Positions 1 to 11,660 of a stretch of DNA of 64,000 nt are shown in pieces. The notes below the pieces were generated by a model. The model was not told where the DNA came from. It saw nothing but the letters and a program-made list of their open reading frames with translations, and made no database searches. The stretch is from Emydura subglobosa (taxonomy: Eukaryota > Chordata > Testudines > Chelidae): the NCBI GenBank assembly GCA_007922225.1, contig ML679956.1, positions 73,420,164 to 73,484,163 of the forward strand, written 5' to 3'. How positions within the stretch are numbered: the stretch's first letter is position 1; every line of letters begins with the position of its first letter. Made by a program: the position numbers and the translations under genes.

Positions 1-558
1 TACCTTTTTCGGTGGGGCAGTAAGGCCTAGTGGCTGAATGGGGTGGGCCACCACGCAGGAGTGGGGGGCAACCAGGGTAAGGAGACCTGGGCCTTCCCTA
101 CTTCACTGGGTCCCATCCAAGGGCCCTCTCTGTGGCAGGGGTACCCGCCACCAACTCAGCGGGGATCCTGCTGAAACACACTGAGTTAGACCCTGGTTCT
201 ACACCTTGGTCACCGTTAAGATCCCCTAGGTTACTTCCTACCCGTTGCTCCATGGCTGGTAGTCTCGGGGGTGCTACGGTCTCTCCTCCATTTGTGGCAT
301 TGGGTGACTGGGGGTCAGCTGGCACTGCATCTCGGCTGGCCTTCACGTCCTGGAGTGCTGGCAGACTCTCTACAGGAGCCTGCACTGCACCTCTGCTCAC
401 TTTGGTAGTCAGCCCAGAATGAGATGAGCCGGAGCTGCTCTCTTTTATATCTTGGTTCAAGTTGGAGCATGCCCAGCAGGAATGAGGGGGCGTGACCTCC
501 TCGACCCACAGAGTATGATGAATCCCTGCTGAACCAGTGTGGGGCACGTACACCCCAT
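1..558 (-). mobile_element. LTR-like repeat fragment, minus strand
   Basis: GC-richer than its surroundings and cut by the window start. Read on the minus strand it has a good TATA box (GATATAAAAGAG at 440-451) downstream of a GC-rich stretch starting near 558. This is what one expects of the U3/R part of an LTR. The open frames across it (132-422 plus, 98-553 minus) overlap on both strands and match no family I recognise, so I treat them as chance. A cellular promoter is an alternative reading, but no exon follows. Confidence 0.4.
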
Positions 559-1523
559 CACGTACCCAAACACAACATCATCAGGATGGTTATGCCTCTA
601 ATGCCTATGTGTAGATACAACGTCTAGTCAAAACATTTCTATGAACACTAATTTTCAGTGGAAATTTGGGTTTTCAACAAAATGACAGTTTTCACAGAAA
701 GTGGTTGCTCTCTTTTAAAATATTCCACTTTTTTACTGGAAAACCAAAACCGTTCATCTGAAAACTTTATACAATGTTGTTCTAGTTGTGTGAGTCTGAG
801 GCTATTAGAGAGACAAAGTAGAAGAGGTAATATCTTTTATTAAGTCACCAATAAAGGATACTACCTCACCCACCTTGTCCATCTGAAAACTGACATTTGC
901 CTAAAAATGGTTGGTTTTCGTCGGAATTTGACTGAAAAAAATTCAGGTTTTGTTTTTTCCAAAAAAAGGTTAATTCTTCCAAGGGAGCAGGGGGGAAATT
1001 TCTGACCATCTGTAATAAAAACTTTACACCCACTAGTGTGAACCCATCAATGTCTAAAAATATTGCAACAAAAACCAATGTACGTACTTGTATCTATAAA
1101 TACTGTACCTAACATCTGTGTACTTCTATTCTTACCTGTATGTAGGAGTGTGCTTTCCTCAACAACCTTTTCAAGCCAACTGTTATTCTGTATGTATATT
1201 TACCCATGTAATTACTATTACATACCTGCAGAAAACAGCTAAAAACATCCTCATAAGCAAATTGTCACCAGAAGCTGAGTTGTTTATGTCATTCTAAATA
1301 GGAGACAGCATCAGCAGCAGGGAACTGTAAAGAGAAGAGAAGGCACTGAGACTGAATTCAGATAAAAGAGCACAGAAGAAACCTGCTTCCTCCAGAAAGG
1401 CTTTTGAGATTATCAGTGATGAAAACTTTGAGGAGAAAATAGGCCTGTGTGAATAATTTTGACAGTAAAACCAGACAAACACTTTGGAGCTGATTTCACA
1501 TAAATGATAATATATTACTATGT
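559..1523. other. No gene seen; AT-rich intergenic or intronic DNA
   Basis: No recognisable coding exon. Around 640-1,010 there are runs of GAAAA/TTTTC-type sequence resembling the degenerate A/T-rich tails seen elsewhere in this window (22.5, 27.3 and 58.3 kb), so at least part is old repeat. Confidence 0.5.
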
Positions 1524-1720
1524 AGCTCTTACACAGCACTTTTCATCAGTAGATCTCAATGCATTTTGCAAATGAGGCAAGTATGATTATTCCAGTTTTA
1601 CAGTTGAGGAAACTGAAGAACTGGGAGGGAAGTGATTTGCTCAAAGTCACACAGCAGGCAATTGGCAGAGCTAGGATCAGCACCCAAATCTCCTGAACCC
1701 TAGTCCAGTCTCTGTGCTGG
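1524..1720 (-). repeat. MIR/CORE-type SINE, minus strand
   Basis: Contains the reverse complement of the conserved MIR core: a GAGGAAACTGAAGAACTG-type segment, then TCACACAGCAGG and an AGAGCTAGGATC-type segment. The order matches an inverted MIR. It is diverged, as expected for an old, inactive copy. Confidence 0.7.
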
Positions 1721-1982
1721 GAAAAGGACAGCAGAAAATAACCTCATCCCGGTTGCTGGAATATGTTTTCACCATAAGTGAAGAAGCTAGTGAAACAGCA
1801 TTGTGTTATGTGCAAACAAAATGAAATGACCCATTGCCAGAGACTCATACACTTAGACTGCACAAGACACTATAGACAATGAACTGTAGCAAATGAAGCT
1901 GGTTAAAGTTTTTTTTTGTAAGTGAATGAAAAAATGGGAAAAGAATTTTAGTTTTCACGTTTTTTCTTTCCCTGTTTTTCAC
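1721..1982. other. No feature seen
   Basis: Unique-looking sequence between a SINE and a CR1 copy. No exon, RNA gene or repeat boundary recognised. Confidence 0.4.
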
Positions 1983-2560
1983 CATAGATTCCAACGCCAG
2001 GAGAGACCATTGTGACCATCTAGTCTGACCTGTAAAATACAGGCCAGCGAACCTCCACAAAATAATTTCTAGCTCATATTTTTAGAAGAACATCCAATAT
2101 TGATGTAAAAATTGCCAGTGATGAAGAAACCACCACGACTCTTGGTAAATTTGTTCCAATGGTTAATTTTCCCCACTGTTAAAAATTAATACCTTACTTC
2201 CAGTCTAAATGTGTCTAGGTTTAACTGCCAGCCATTGGACCATGTTATATCTTTCTCTGCAAGATTGAAAAGCCCACTTTGAAATATTTGTTCCCCATGT
2301 GGATTCTTACAGTCTGTAATCAGGTCACCTCTTAACCTTCCATTTATTAAACTAACTAGATTGAGTCTATCACAAAAAGGCATGTTTTTAAATCCTATAA
2401 TTATTCTAGTGGCTCTTCTCTGAAGCCTCCCCAATTTATCGACAGCAGGGAACAATCTTCTTTTGGCAGAGATGAAGGCCAGATAACCCAGGGCTTTTCT
2501 ATTTCTTATGTCAAATATTTTGTGAAATCCTGCATGGAAGGGAAAGAAGATGTTTTTGAT
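1983..2560 (-). mobile_element. CR1 LINE 3' end with ORF2 C-terminus, minus strand
   Basis: The minus strand encodes the decayed C-terminal end of the CR1 ORF2 protein between about 2,575 and 2,186, with the typical segments KLGRLQRRATRIIIGF, NGRLRGDLIT and SNGWQLNLDTFRLEVRY. It is followed by the CR1 3' UTR, whose plus-strand reverse complement reads GACCATTGTGACCATCTAGT. The 3' end lies near 1,983. CR1 elements insert by target-primed reverse transcription and are usually 5'-truncated, as here: only the last fifth or so remains. In-frame damage makes it a dead copy. Confidence 0.85.
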
Positions 2561-2584
2561 GGACGAGTCAAACACTGTTATTTG

Positions 2585-2815
2585 TATTGCATTCAGTGCC
2601 TAGAGGTCCCAGCTGAGATCATGGCCCCTGTGTGCTACATGCTGTATCAACACATGGTGAGAAACAGTTCCTGCTCCAAAGAGCTTACAATCTAAATGTC
2701 AAGACAGACAAAAGGGTGGGAGAAGACAGGGACTTGCCCAAGGTCACAGAGTAAATCAGTGTCAAAGCCAGGAATGGAACCCATCTCTCCTGATTCCTTG
2801 TCTAGTTTCATATTG
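2585..2815 (-). repeat. MIR-like CORE-SINE, minus strand
   Basis: Carries GGGACTTGCCCAAGGTCAC and CCAGGAATGGAACCCA, an inverted MIR-type core, preceded by GAGCTTACAATCTAAAT, a 3' tail found in related sauropsid SINEs. Old and diverged. Confidence 0.65.
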
Positions 2816-4394
2816 ACTAGACCCCACTACCTTTCATTTATTTTTTTAAAAAATTATTATCATTTTCATTCTTGGGTGTAAAATCACTGTGTCTGCCTAG
2901 CAAAGCTGATGTAATACAAGCTGGAATTTCTTTCACTGCTTTACATCCAGAAAATTAAAGTACATCTTACGTTCCACAATCTGTAAATCAAGTCAAATTT
3001 GAAGGAAACTGGTCAATAGTTTTAAATGCATGAACATTTAGAACTGAACAGACTAGCATTTGATATGACCATAGGTAGTTAGACATATAGTAGGATTATA
3101 TTTTCTTGATTTTTCCGGCTGGATTACTAGAGAGCACAATTAAGATGCTGCCTCTCTCTCTGCAAAGCCAAGTGAAAATGGGTGCCGCTAACCAGGGTTG
3201 ACATTTCTGATCACATGACTTATCTTCTCCCTCTGATGGGCAATGGTGTCCTTTAAGAGGCGAAGTTGACATTGACTGTATTTATAAATGACATATTTAC
3301 TTGACTTTGCTCTTAAGACGGAGGTAGAGAGAGTGAGTGAAATTTCCCACTCTGTTTTTTTTTTTTTTTTTTTTGTCAAAGAGATGGAAGGCTTGGAACT
3401 AGACAAAGGTTTGTGAGTTGTCAGTATGCACTATATCAACATAAAGGGAGGAAAAATGGAGTGGGCCATAGAGCGGAGAACCAGCGGTGGGATGAAACTA
3501 ACGCATATAGACTGGGAATGATGTCCCGACAATCACTCCCGAGCAAGGAAGGACAGAGAGTTTTTTAAAAAAGGCAGTCCCCAAGAGAACCTCTCTCTCA
3601 TTTTCCATGCTGCTCACTTTTCACATTCCTCTACTGGCAACCTGAGAGCCGTGTGTGGAGGATTTCAGCAGGTAAGATGTATAATTTACTACTTGCCTCC
3701 TGAGATTTTGAGGCTCTGCAGATGAGCTCCCCGCTGCCATGCATTCTGACTTTTTTCCAGGTACCAGACCAAAAGAATCAGACTCTTGTTGAAATTCAGT
3801 CAGAATTGGCAGGAGCCTGTCTGATATTCACCATTACATTTTTTTGGGAGGGGGTGCGTTATTGTTCATAGTTTGATTTTTTTTTAATTGCTCAGCAGGC
3901 ACGTTATTGTTTCCTGAACGGGTTGGGTTTGAAAATGTATCAGGAAATGTGGGTGCTCACAAAAGGTGCCAGGAAGCAGCCCTGGAGATTGGATTCTGCC
4001 CTTTTACAGATTAGGCAGTGTATAGGCAACAGCAAAGCTACCTTGACCACACAGTCCTACCCATGGACTTCAGTTATGAGCTGGAAGGACCACCTCTTAG
4101 GTTAGCTGGTAGTTCAGTTTCCATGGGCAACCTACTGAGATATCGTTTTGCATTCTAGTCTCCCACTGCCTTTAATAGGCACTAAAGCCATGATACTCAA
4201 GGGGATTTAGGCACCTAGACAATCACAGGAACAATGCTGCAATAGGCAGCCACCTATTTCTGCTAGCAATCTACAACTGGAAACCCTTTTCCTGGAGTCA
4301 GGTGGTTTAGGTGCTGAGTTGTTTTCTGGGATAATGTGTGAGGTACCGGCTTAGCTCCACACAAAATGGTGGGGGGCAGGGAAGGAGGAAGTGT
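2816..4394. other. No gene seen; poly(T) tract
   Basis: No exon recognised. A run of about 20 T lies at 3,355-3,375, which could be an inverted poly(A) tail, but no retrogene or SINE body is recognisable beside it. A second T-rich tract is at 3,839-3,886. Confidence 0.4.
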
Positions 4395-4640
4395 CCACCG
4401 TATCACTTTTAGCCCAATGGTTAGCACCCTCACCTCAGATGGGGGATATCCAGGTTCACGTCCTCCCTCTGCCTGAGGAGAGAAAGGGTTTGAACAGGAG
4501 TCACCCACAGCTCTGAAGAGCCTGTTTTAACCATTGATCTATGAGGTATTTTGATGTGGGGCTCCCTCCGCCTCTCTTGTTGAAGCTGTTCCACTTTGGA
4601 TAAACATTTAAAGCGCCATGGGGTGAAAGACAACATGTGG
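4395..4640 (+). repeat. tRNA-derived SINE with inverted second tRNA-like head
   Basis: A box A match (TAGCCCAATGG, 4,410-4,420) and a box B match (GGTTCACGTCC, 4,453-4,463) are spaced as in a tRNA-type pol III promoter. A short distance downstream, GGGTTTGAACAGGAG near 4,488 reads as a box B in the opposite orientation. The unit therefore looks like two tRNA-like moieties facing each other, as also seen at 31.8 kb. It lacks a full cloverleaf, so it is not a functional tRNA gene. Confidence 0.55.
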
Positions 4641-6554
4641 GAATGATTCTGCAGTCCAGGGAGGAGGGCACCCCCATGGGAGACCCAGGATCCAGTCCCC
4701 CTGCTCTAAAGACTCGAACTATTTACCTACCATAGCGTTTAAACAAAATCACCCTCAGTGACCACTTTACCCTCTTCCAAAAGGCTGGTTTTTACTTTTA
4801 TACCTTAATTTTTTATTATTATTTCTAATAGTACCTGCTGGAAACAGAGGTTACTGACCCCCTGTCACATGTTTCCTGTGTAACACTTTTGTAACCCTGA
4901 CCCATGTCATGTGAGTGGATAGATCCCTGTCTATTGAGTCCAGCGGTATCTTTGAAAGTACTCCATTTCAGTGTCAGCATGATGGCAACGTATTTTCTGT
5001 TGAGACTAAAAGACCTGTATTTTTTAAACTTTATTCTGAACGTTTGAAGTAGCCGCAGGCATGACTGTATATTTCAATCCCATATTGTAGTCTTTCTTCA
5101 AGACGATAAGCATGAAAACCTGAAGGCTTCAGGCATTTCATATCCTCAGGAGGAAAACAAAAAAGAGAATAAGAAAGAGCTTCTATTATGGCACATTCCC
5201 TATACAATTTAAGGGGAAAAAAATGCTGCTTGTGAAGGGGACAAAGATAATCCCAAACATTCATCACAAACGTTCAGGCTATTAAGGCAAATTGTTTAAT
5301 TATGCATGGAGTTAGCAGAACACTAAATCTGCCCTCTGCCAATTCGTGGTCCAGTAGAGTGTCATGGTATTTTTTAATCTCACAGGAAAAGGCCTAAAAT
5401 TGTAAGAATATGTTTGAAGGGAAGAGATAGTCAAAAGCACCTAGAGGGGCTGGGATCACAGGTCACATTGACAAGCAATGGCATTTGAGCGCCTAACTCC
5501 GGTTCATCTTTGTATTTCTATAGGACACGTCCTCCTAACTCATTTAGGCACTTCTGAAAAGCCCGCCCTGCATCACTATTAGGACTTTGTTTCATGAAAG
5601 GAAAAGGAAGGATTCTCCTGAAGTAACGTTATGGAGAATCCGGAGGGGTGAGTCTCGGACCTTCTGGGATCAGAAGCCTGAGGAGTGAAGACTGGGACTG
5701 GGTAGGCAAAGACAATGGACTTGTGATGAGGAGCCAGGAGTGTGGAAGAGACAGGACTAGAATAGGTAGGAGGAGATGGGGTAGAAAGGATCACGCAATG
5801 GTGGATGCGCTGAATAGTTTATGCCCACTACAGCACACTCCCCTCCAGAGTCGGGAATGGTACCCAAGTTCCCTGAGGCTCACCATTCGTCTTCTGTTAG
5901 GAAATATCTGTGAAACTCACTGGCAAATAAAAAAAATGCCCCAACCTTCTCTAGTGCTGGCTTGGCTTCCCCACACTGAACATCCTGCCGTGACAGAGGA
6001 CTCATCAGCAGAGACTGGCAGGGTGGTAGCAGATCTGAGGTGGCTTTGATGTTATATTTTAGCTGTGCTTTCCCAGAGCCTGTGCCCATTGTCCTTAATA
6101 CAGATTCCCTGGCTTCACACACAGACTCAGAGAAGGAGGAAAATTCTGCCTGCTAAAAGCAACCAGGGGTAGATTTATTTATTTTTCACAGAATTCTTGG
6201 TGTGGGCTTGAGCCAATTTTGTTATTCTTCAAGGGGGATCCTGCACATATTAAACCCAGCCCTTGCTGCTGGCATTTGGCCCTGTATGTTTCATATTACA
6301 CATTTAAGAGTCACCCAGTGTTTAACAGATGACCATATCTAAGCACGGCACCATGAAACACAGGTCTAGGATGGAAAGATGACAGTTCTTGTGCAACGGC
6401 GGATGAAGGTAAAGTTCTGGTCAAGGACAACCCCTTTCCCATGCAAAAAGTGACATGGGATCTCTCATGTTTCTGCAGAGCAGACAGCACCACAGTATTC
6501 TGGAATCCGCTGAGAGATTCCTGCACATTACATTGAATGGTGATTTGTAGACTT
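4641..6554. other. No gene seen
   Basis: Mixed-composition sequence with no recognisable exon. A short palindromic piece at about 5,488-5,560 has GCGCCTAACTCC paired loosely with CTAACTCATTTAGGCACTTC, probably an old MITE of the type seen at 19.8 kb. The overlapping small frames at 5.6-6.5 kb look like chance. Confidence 0.4.
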
Positions 6555-7430
6555 TCAATCCGGTTTTATGGGCAGGCCCACCAACAGCAATTCTGGGCCC
6601 CAGGGCAGAACACTCAATGGCCCACCTAGAAAGGGCAGGCTGAGGTTTACAACCATGGGCGCAATGACATACTGAAGCGGGGATGGAGAGGGGCCAGGGC
6701 CCTGGGTTCCAGCCTGCTGGGGGGCGTCGGGCAGGCCCTTCACGACACACAGGGGATGGGGGGCACCGGCCCCTCCAGCGCCCCCCGCCCTCTGTGTGTC
6801 GTGAAGGGCTGACCCGGTGTCCCTGCCAGGCCGGGTAGTGAGGCTGCCCAATCCGAGCTGGCGCCGGGCTGTGGGGCTGGAGCGGGTGCATGAGTGAGGC
6901 TAGCTCCCCATCCCACCTCTTCCAGCCATGGCCCCACCCACACCCCAACCCCACTCCACCTAGGCCACCGCTCCACCCCGGGCTGCATCTCCTCCCCTCT
7001 CGCTGCCGCATCCCTCTCCCTCCTTGGCCCCGCCACGTACTGCATCCCTACCTACTCCCTCCCATTCAGCCCCCCTCCTCTCTTCCACACCCCCCTTCCC
7101 TGCTTGGCCTCCCAGCTGCCGTGTCCCATCTTCACCACCACCCCGCTCCCCCCCATTCTTCCACACCCCCACTTCCTCTGAGGTGGCGAGCGATAGTGGG
7201 GGAGGCTGAGTGGGGAAAAGGGAGGAAGGACGCAGTGAGCCGCGTTGGGGGACAGGTCAGCAGCGAGGGGGGAAGAGGAGGGAGGCAGTGGCAAGTGGGC
7301 TGAGTGAGGCCGGGGCCACAGGTGAAAGTGGCAGGATGGGAGCTAGCATCCCCCAAGGGGAAGTTTCACCTGCTGCCCTTGAACCTATCCCATCCACCGG
7401 GACCCTGAACAATTGACTCCTTCCCCCTAC
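6555..7430. repeat. GC-rich block with perfect hairpin and strand-asymmetric tracts
   Basis: CpG-containing, GC-rich island in AT-rich surroundings. It begins with CCACCAACAGCAATTCTGGG, which resembles a dispersed turtle repeat. An 18-bp perfect inverted repeat (6,735-6,752 and 6,792-6,809) encloses a 39-bp GC-rich loop. 6,900-7,180 is C-rich and almost purine-free in places. 7,190-7,330 switches to G-rich sequence. Long frames on both strands follow from this skew and are not credible genes. It may be part of a transposable element, directly followed by a CR1 3' end. A CpG island promoter is possible but unsupported. Confidence 0.4.
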
Positions 7431-7444
7431 ACTATCAGTGGGCC

Positions 7445-7555
7445 TGTTTATGGGTCTATTACAGGAGGGGTGGGTGAGGTTCTGTGGCCTGTGATAAGCA
7501 GGAGGTCAGACCAGATCATGATGGCCCCTTCTGATCTTAAAGTCTATGAGCACTT
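7445..7555 (+). mobile_element. CR1 3' end, plus strand
   Basis: Ends with GGAGGTCAGACCAGATCATG, then ATGGCCCCTTCTGATCTTAA and AGTCTATGAG. These are the last bases of many sauropsid CR1 copies, ending in the short ATTCTATG-like repeat. Confidence 0.8.
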
Positions 7556-9285
7556 TGAGATCCTCAGATGGTAACGGACAAGTGTTAAGGATGATCATTA
7601 ATAAATGTTTTTACCTGCATCATTGGTGCAGTCTTGATAATCTTGTGAATGCAGCTTCTGTTAAAAACTCCATAACAAAGCCACAGATACTAAATGAAAT
7701 TTAGTCAAAGGTGTATTTCTTAAAGAAGATATATAGTAATCTCTCACTGGTCTATCCTTCCTTTAAAATCTCAGTTGTCCTGAACAGGGTTTCTTGCATC
7801 GCATTGTGAGTTACACTGAATAGTACTGAGTTCCTGTAAAATAAAGTTACTTCCTTCCTACAGAAGTGGGATTTTAAGACTCCAGTACTGTGTATATATT
7901 TATCGTTTTCTTCTTCCTCCTCTTCTTCTTCATATGGCTGATGTAAATTTAGAGCAACAACTATAATTTTACATTCAGATGGTTAAGCCAGATAATTGCA
8001 CTTGGAGTAGCAGAGAGTATTGCTGTGATACCTCCTTTCTATTTGTGAATTGGACATTAAGTTGTTACATGTTCCAGAGTCTATTCTGGGTGACCACAGT
8101 CAAACACTGAGAGTTTTTAATTTTCCATTTGTGCAGCAAGAATACACATCTGCCATGGCTTGCGTGGATGCAGTTTAGGGTTGCCCATGAGCTTCGTAGC
8201 AGATCGAAGCCAGGGATCTTCTGTATATATATATAAATATATATGAATGAAACCAGGGCTAAATGATACTCTGAATTATACATTAAGCCACTGCATTGAA
8301 ATTTATGAGCTTGTATGGAATGTATGTCAATGCAGAATTTTGGTCCATGATGTTGATTCTATTGGAGCACATGCAATCGCTTAGCTCTCAGCCAACTTGA
8401 ATCTGGGATGGAGGAACTGTAAAAGAAAGATGGGAGGACAAAATGGGAGTCTCTCTCACTCTTTCCAATATACTTTGTTTATTAAAAATGAGTTCTTTTT
8501 TTCTAATTGTAATTCAACTAACTGGAGCTTAATTACAGCCACTAATAAATAGCATCCCTTAAATTCTTGTATAAATCGTTTCACCCCTTTTAATCAAAGG
8601 ATGGATTCTTGCTCACAAAAGGATCTGATTCTGCTACCCTTACTCCTTGAATAACCCATTGTCTTCAGTGGCGCTACTTTTAAAATAAGGTATTACTCAC
8701 CAGCGGGGTGGTCGAACATGTTGCATATATAAAAGGAAGAAAGAAAAAAACAGACTGAAAGACTTTTCACATTTTGAAACATCAGCAAACCTTATCCCCA
8801 TGTTATTAATTTCCAGGAAGAAGGGGGAAATTTACAAGCATGTTTTTTAATAGACCACACTGGGCCTGTTAGTGAAGGGTCTGTCTGCCAAGCTCCTTCC
8901 ATGCAATCTATAGCTGTCTTTTTGTTAAAGAAAAAGAACCAATTTATTTGCTCTGTGCTGTTCAGAAATGGAAGAAACTAGAAGATGAACAAGGGAGCTC
9001 ATGCAGAGCTGAGATCTGAAACTGTAAATGATCCTTGTGCATATTGAGTCATGTATCAATAAGAGGTAACGCAGCTGGCTCTGCTTCTATGCTCTCCACA
9101 CAGTCTGAGCCCTGATGTCTCTCAATGAAATCAATACATCAGCAGGCATGTTCTCTATCTCCTCACTGCTGTGCATTTATATGTACAATTTGGGTGTTTA
9201 ACTTAAGCTGGAAAAAAGAAAAAAGTTTCTGTTTTACATTTTCACTAAAGAACATTTTCCAAAAAATGAATTGATTTTAAGACCA
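7556..9285. other. No gene seen; simple repeats
   Basis: No exon recognised. It holds a pyrimidine microsatellite (CTTCTTCCTCCTCTTCTTC, about 7,908-7,931) and a TA microsatellite (about 8,222-8,245). Confidence 0.45.
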
Positions 9286-9562
9286 GAAGGGACAATTATG
9301 CTCAGCTTGTCTGACCTTCTGTAATAACATATACGGCACACATTTTTAACAATGAGGGTCGTTAATCATTGGAACAAACTACACAAAGAAGTGATGGATT
9401 CTCCATCTCTTGCATTTGTCATCTGTACACTGGTTGCCTTTCTGGAAGAGATGCTTTCATCAGTTCCAAGTTACTGGGTTCAATATAGCGACACCTAGAT
9501 GAAATTTATGGCCTCTGTTATGGAGGGGGCCTCAAAATCTGTAACTCTACGAACCTATGAAC
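9286..9562 (+). mobile_element. CR1 3' fragments, mainly plus strand
   Basis: 9,345-9,562 carries the end of CR1 in plus orientation: AACAATGAGGGTCGTTAATC, GTGATGGATTCTCCATCTCT, then ATGGCCTCTGTTATGGAGGG and ACTCTACGAACCTATGA. A short minus-oriented CR1 piece (GACCAGAAGGGACAATTATG) precedes it at 9,281-9,320, so two copies meet here or one was rearranged. Confidence 0.7.
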
Positions 9563-10904
9563 AGACCCATAGTAGTTCTTGCATCAAACTTAGCAGTGTG
9601 TGGTTGAATTAGAGGATATCTGAAGATAGCATGAGCTGTATAGTCAAAGCCAACTTTTTAATATGTAGGAGCCTAAAGTTAGGCACTTTGATCTACATTT
9701 AGACTCCAAGAGGCCTGATTTTCAAAAGGTGCTGAGGAAGAGTAGGTCCAAAGAAAAGGAATGGAAGTTGTGGGTGCTCAGCTCCTCTGAAGCTGCTTCT
9801 GTTTAGGGGCCCAGATGTGAACTGAGGTGTCCGACCTTGCATGGATACTTGAAAATGTTGGCCTAATTGCACACATAAAAATGGAGACTTGCATATGCCA
9901 CTTTCAGTAGCCCACACTGGCTGCTTGAGCCGTTGCATATTTTTCATGCAAATCTAACATACATATTTGAAAATATTTACTCCACTCTGTATTTTAAGAA
10001 CAAGGGCCACATCACTTTCCCCCCAAATGTTCCAAAATGACTTAAATGTTCATATATGTAACCATCAACCCATAGACACCAATGACTCTGAGAGTTACAC
10101 CATTTTGAGCATGAATTCTCATGATAAAGAAGAAGTCAGTAGTTTATGGATTATTTTGGTGTTCAGATATTAAAAGAGATTACACCGACCTGTAACCACC
10201 AGACTAGACTACCTTCTGCTTTTTGAACCTTTAGGGTGCACTGAGGGTCACATTTTGAAACTTTCTCCACAACCGCAAGGGCTAGAAACTTACTTTTCCT
10301 TTAAGAATGAAGGCTGAAATCATCACATATCCACTTGACTCCAGGAGCTGGGGCTTTAAGGGAAATAATAATTATCATGAGAATTATGACAAAATCACGA
10401 GAGTTGGCAACACTTCCAGAAGGCACTTAAACACCACATTACAGTGACTGAATTGCAGCTCTTACAGGAGAATATTTAAAACTAAACACCAAGAAAATTC
10501 CACATTTTAAAGTTGAGAAAGAAACTGAATCTCCTGAGGTATATCGGGGCCACTGCAGGCAGAAAAGGAAAACAAACTGTCACAGGATCTCTGGGCAGCT
10601 CTTCCTCTTGAAAAAAAGTTGGAGGGTCAAATCTTCCAGTATTTAGTCAGGTAAAACATCTATTGCCATCAGCACATCCACTCACAGATATCTCCCATCT
10701 CCCTCTTTTCTGAATGTAACCTTAGCTCAGAGAGCTTGGCTGTATTTCTTCTGCGTCCCCTGCATTGTCTCTTCAACACCCTGTCATCTCCCGCAGAGGG
10801 ATTCCTGTCTACAAGTTCATCTAACTTCTTAATCTAAACACCAGCCCTTTCTCCTCTTAAATCACACTGCCTCTGTTCGTAAACCAAAACCTAACTCGTC
10901 GGAT
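9563..10904. other. No gene seen
   Basis: No recognisable exon, RNA gene or intact repeat. 9,713-9,860 has the TTTTCAAAAGGTGCTGAG type of sequence common in short palindromic sauropsid MITEs. Confidence 0.4.
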
Positions 10905-10995
10905 GCAACAGGGGGTTTCTGCCCATGAAAGCTGATGCCCAGATAAATTTGGTAGTCTTTAAGGTGCCACAGGGCTCTTGCTGTTTTACTAGTAA
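10905..10995 (+). mobile_element. Penelope-like element 3' end fragment
   Basis: GCCCATGAAAGCTGATGCCC, AGATAAATTTGGTAGTCTTT and AAGGTGCCACAGGGCTCTTG match the 3' untranslated tail of the PLE remnants at 28.2 and 29.6 kb in the same window. The ribozyme-like core is lost except for the GAAAGC segment. Confidence 0.65.
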
Positions 10996-11461
10996 TAGTA
11001 TAAGTTATTGGAAGGCTAATTATCTCAAAAGTGTGGTTAACAGGTCTCGGCAGACCATGCAGTAGATTTTTAGCCAGATGACTTATCCTATCTGCTTATA
11101 CTAAGAGAGCGTAAGGTGGGAAAGAAAGGGACTGAGAGCTCCAGACACACAACACCTTTGAGGGCAAATGAAGACAGAGATAAATAGAAACCTGAGAGTT
11201 AACGCCCTATTGAGATGCACACAGGCAACTCACACCTCCTTCGGGGTGTGAATCTTCCCTTCTCTCCACAGGGTTGCTGTTTGTAATGGAATCACGGTTG
11301 TTCTGCTGCACAGGCATTTGGACAGGCGGTGGGGTGATCATGTGTGGGTGCAGCAGGGATTTAGGGTGTGGCCCACACATCTGTTACTACATGGGCCTAC
11401 CAGCCATTCAATCCACCCTCTATCTAGGTACTTAAACGGTCAGCCTCACTTCAGTATTTAA

Positions 11462-11493
11462 GGCCCAGATCCTCAAAGGTATTTAGGGGCATA
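11462..11493. repeat. Half of a palindromic MITE
   Basis: GGCCCAGATCCTCAAAGGTA followed by TTTAGGGGC is one arm of the palindromic family seen complete at 19,807-19,893. The other arm is missing. Confidence 0.55.
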
Positions 11494-11499
11494 AGAACC

Positions 11500-11660
11500 T
11501 TGCAAACATTAATTTATCCTCCTATGAAATATGGAAGTATAACTATCCCCATTTTACAGATGTGGCACTTAAGACACAGAGAGTGTAGGGACTCCTTGAA
11601 AGAGTCAGGACCTAAACTCACATCTCCGGAGTCCCAATCCATTGCCCTAAGCATCCAGTC
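11500..11660 (-). repeat. MIR-type SINE, minus strand
   Basis: TATCCCCATTTTACAGATG, then AAGACACAGAGAGTG and GGACCTAAACTCACATCTCC, in the order of an inverted MIR. Confidence 0.7.

Noticed and set aside
4410..4463. Possible tRNA gene from box A and box B matches
   Set aside because: No acceptor stem or anticodon arm can be folded, and the arrangement recurs at 31.8 kb with a facing second head, so it is a SINE.
6421..7416. Cluster of 60-196-codon frames on both strands
   Set aside because: All lie in a C-rich or G-rich tract with few chance stops. They overlap each other in several frames and contain no domain I recognise.
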